Below, one piece after another: positions 63,325 through 64,000 of a stretch of 64,000 nt of DNA (positions within the stretch are counted from its first letter, which is position 1; each line of letters begins with the position of its first letter). The position numbers were made by a program, and so were the translations under genes. The notes under the pieces are model-generated. The model was not told the origin of the DNA. It worked only from the letters and a program-made list of their open reading frames with translations, and did no database searches. The stretch covers positions 22,154,352 to 22,218,351 of the forward strand of contig NW_023998414.1 in assembly GCF_014805625.2 (NCBI RefSeq), in the 5' to 3' direction. Source of the DNA: Glossina fuscipes. Taxonomy: Eukaryota > Arthropoda > Insecta > Diptera > Glossinidae.

Positions 63325-64000
63325 CCACCTATTACAACCATCACCAAAGCATTAATTTTGTCAAAACGTCTTCAAAGCCCAGAAAGAAGCTTAACGCACC
63401 CCACAAAGTATATATACATTGCTGATTAGCAATAGACTTTGTGCAGGTTGAGGCATCTCTGTCTGTCGGTCTATGTAATGTCTATTATAAACTTTCCGCT
63501 GGCCGCATTGAAACATTGGAAGTTCCTGCATGCAAGTTCATGCTGCAAATGGGCCAATCGGTCAAAGGACACCTATGCTATCATGTAGACTGAGAACACC
63601 TCTGTTTTTCAAATGGAAAAAAGGTTTGCTCATTACTCATAAACTACAGCAAATAAATCTAGAAAAGTTTGAACGTATATTCTATAGGCGGTGCTGTAGT
63701 ACTTGGACAAAGATGGAGAAGCTGACTACACCTACCCTATATTATAGTGCGTAAAAGTTTATCTTTTCTTCAATACCTTTATAGCACGCAGAAGATAGCT
63801 TCAAAAATCTCATGAAGTGTATAAATTCTTCAAACTCTTAATAGATCTAGCAATGTCCGTCTGCTTATCTGCGTAACTGTGTACTATCTGTTGTAAACAT
63901 TCCCTCGTACGCAAAAAATGAATATATCGACTACAGATTTGCAAAAGAATTTGAAAATGACCCAAACTTCTCAAAGGGTCATGCCTACAAGGCACAAACG
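63325..64000 (+). repeat. family A dispersed repeat, runs off the window
   Basis: Starts near ATTACAACCATCACCAAAGC and carries both internal halves, including CATTACTCATAAACTACAGC shared with 54905-55805. The 3' end lies beyond the window. Confidence 0.62.

Noticed and set aside
1..64000. tRNA genes, rRNA, CRISPR arrays, operons
   Set aside because: No tRNA-like internal promoter boxes or cloverleaf were seen by eye, no regular repeat-spacer array exists, and the sequence is eukaryotic.

Overview
The window is a piece of a nuclear genome from a higher fly (Diptera, Schizophora). It is AT-rich, with very long non-coding tracts, short GT-AG introns, CAG/CAA-coded glutamine runs, degraded mariner transposons and dispersed repeats of a kind common in muscoid and tsetse-like flies. 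The two protein genes have clear Drosophila counterparts. I cannot fix the genus. A 100-base run of N at 38279-38378 is an assembly gap.

Layout. Bases 1-27408 hold no gene I can support. They contain simple repeats, long A/T homopolymers, mariner relics (about 5265-5760, 10385-11010, 13470-13740) and two families of short repeats. Bases 27409-37780 (+) hold echinus (ec), the fly USP53/USP54-type protein, assembled here as five coding exons and 2032 residues. Bases 43406-45933 (-) hold most of a proton-coupled oligopeptide transporter of the SLC15/POT family, matching Drosophila yin (opt1). Five exons give 761 residues, and only the first few N-terminal codons are missing. The two genes converge tail to tail, about 5.6 kb apart. 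As far as I remember, ec and yin are also close neighbours on the Drosophila X chromosome, so this is probably conserved microsynteny on Muller element A.

The right third (46-64 kb) is mostly decayed repeats. It holds two mariner transposase relics and many copies of family A (ends resembling TATACCCATCACCG and its reverse complement, 0.2-0.9 kb) and family B (ends resembling ATACCCTACACCACTT and its reverse complement, 0.3-0.7 kb). Both look like MITE-type elements. Two short coding-looking segments, at 41417-41575 (+) and 53124-53207 (+), may be exons of unidentified genes.

The most notable protein-level observation is that the ec transcript readable here starts in an exon that replaces the USP cysteine box, while the histidine box is intact. 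The long tail of the protein carries two PP1-docking-like motifs and a four-cysteine C-terminal zinc-ribbon-like motif. No new defence or catalytic system was found.
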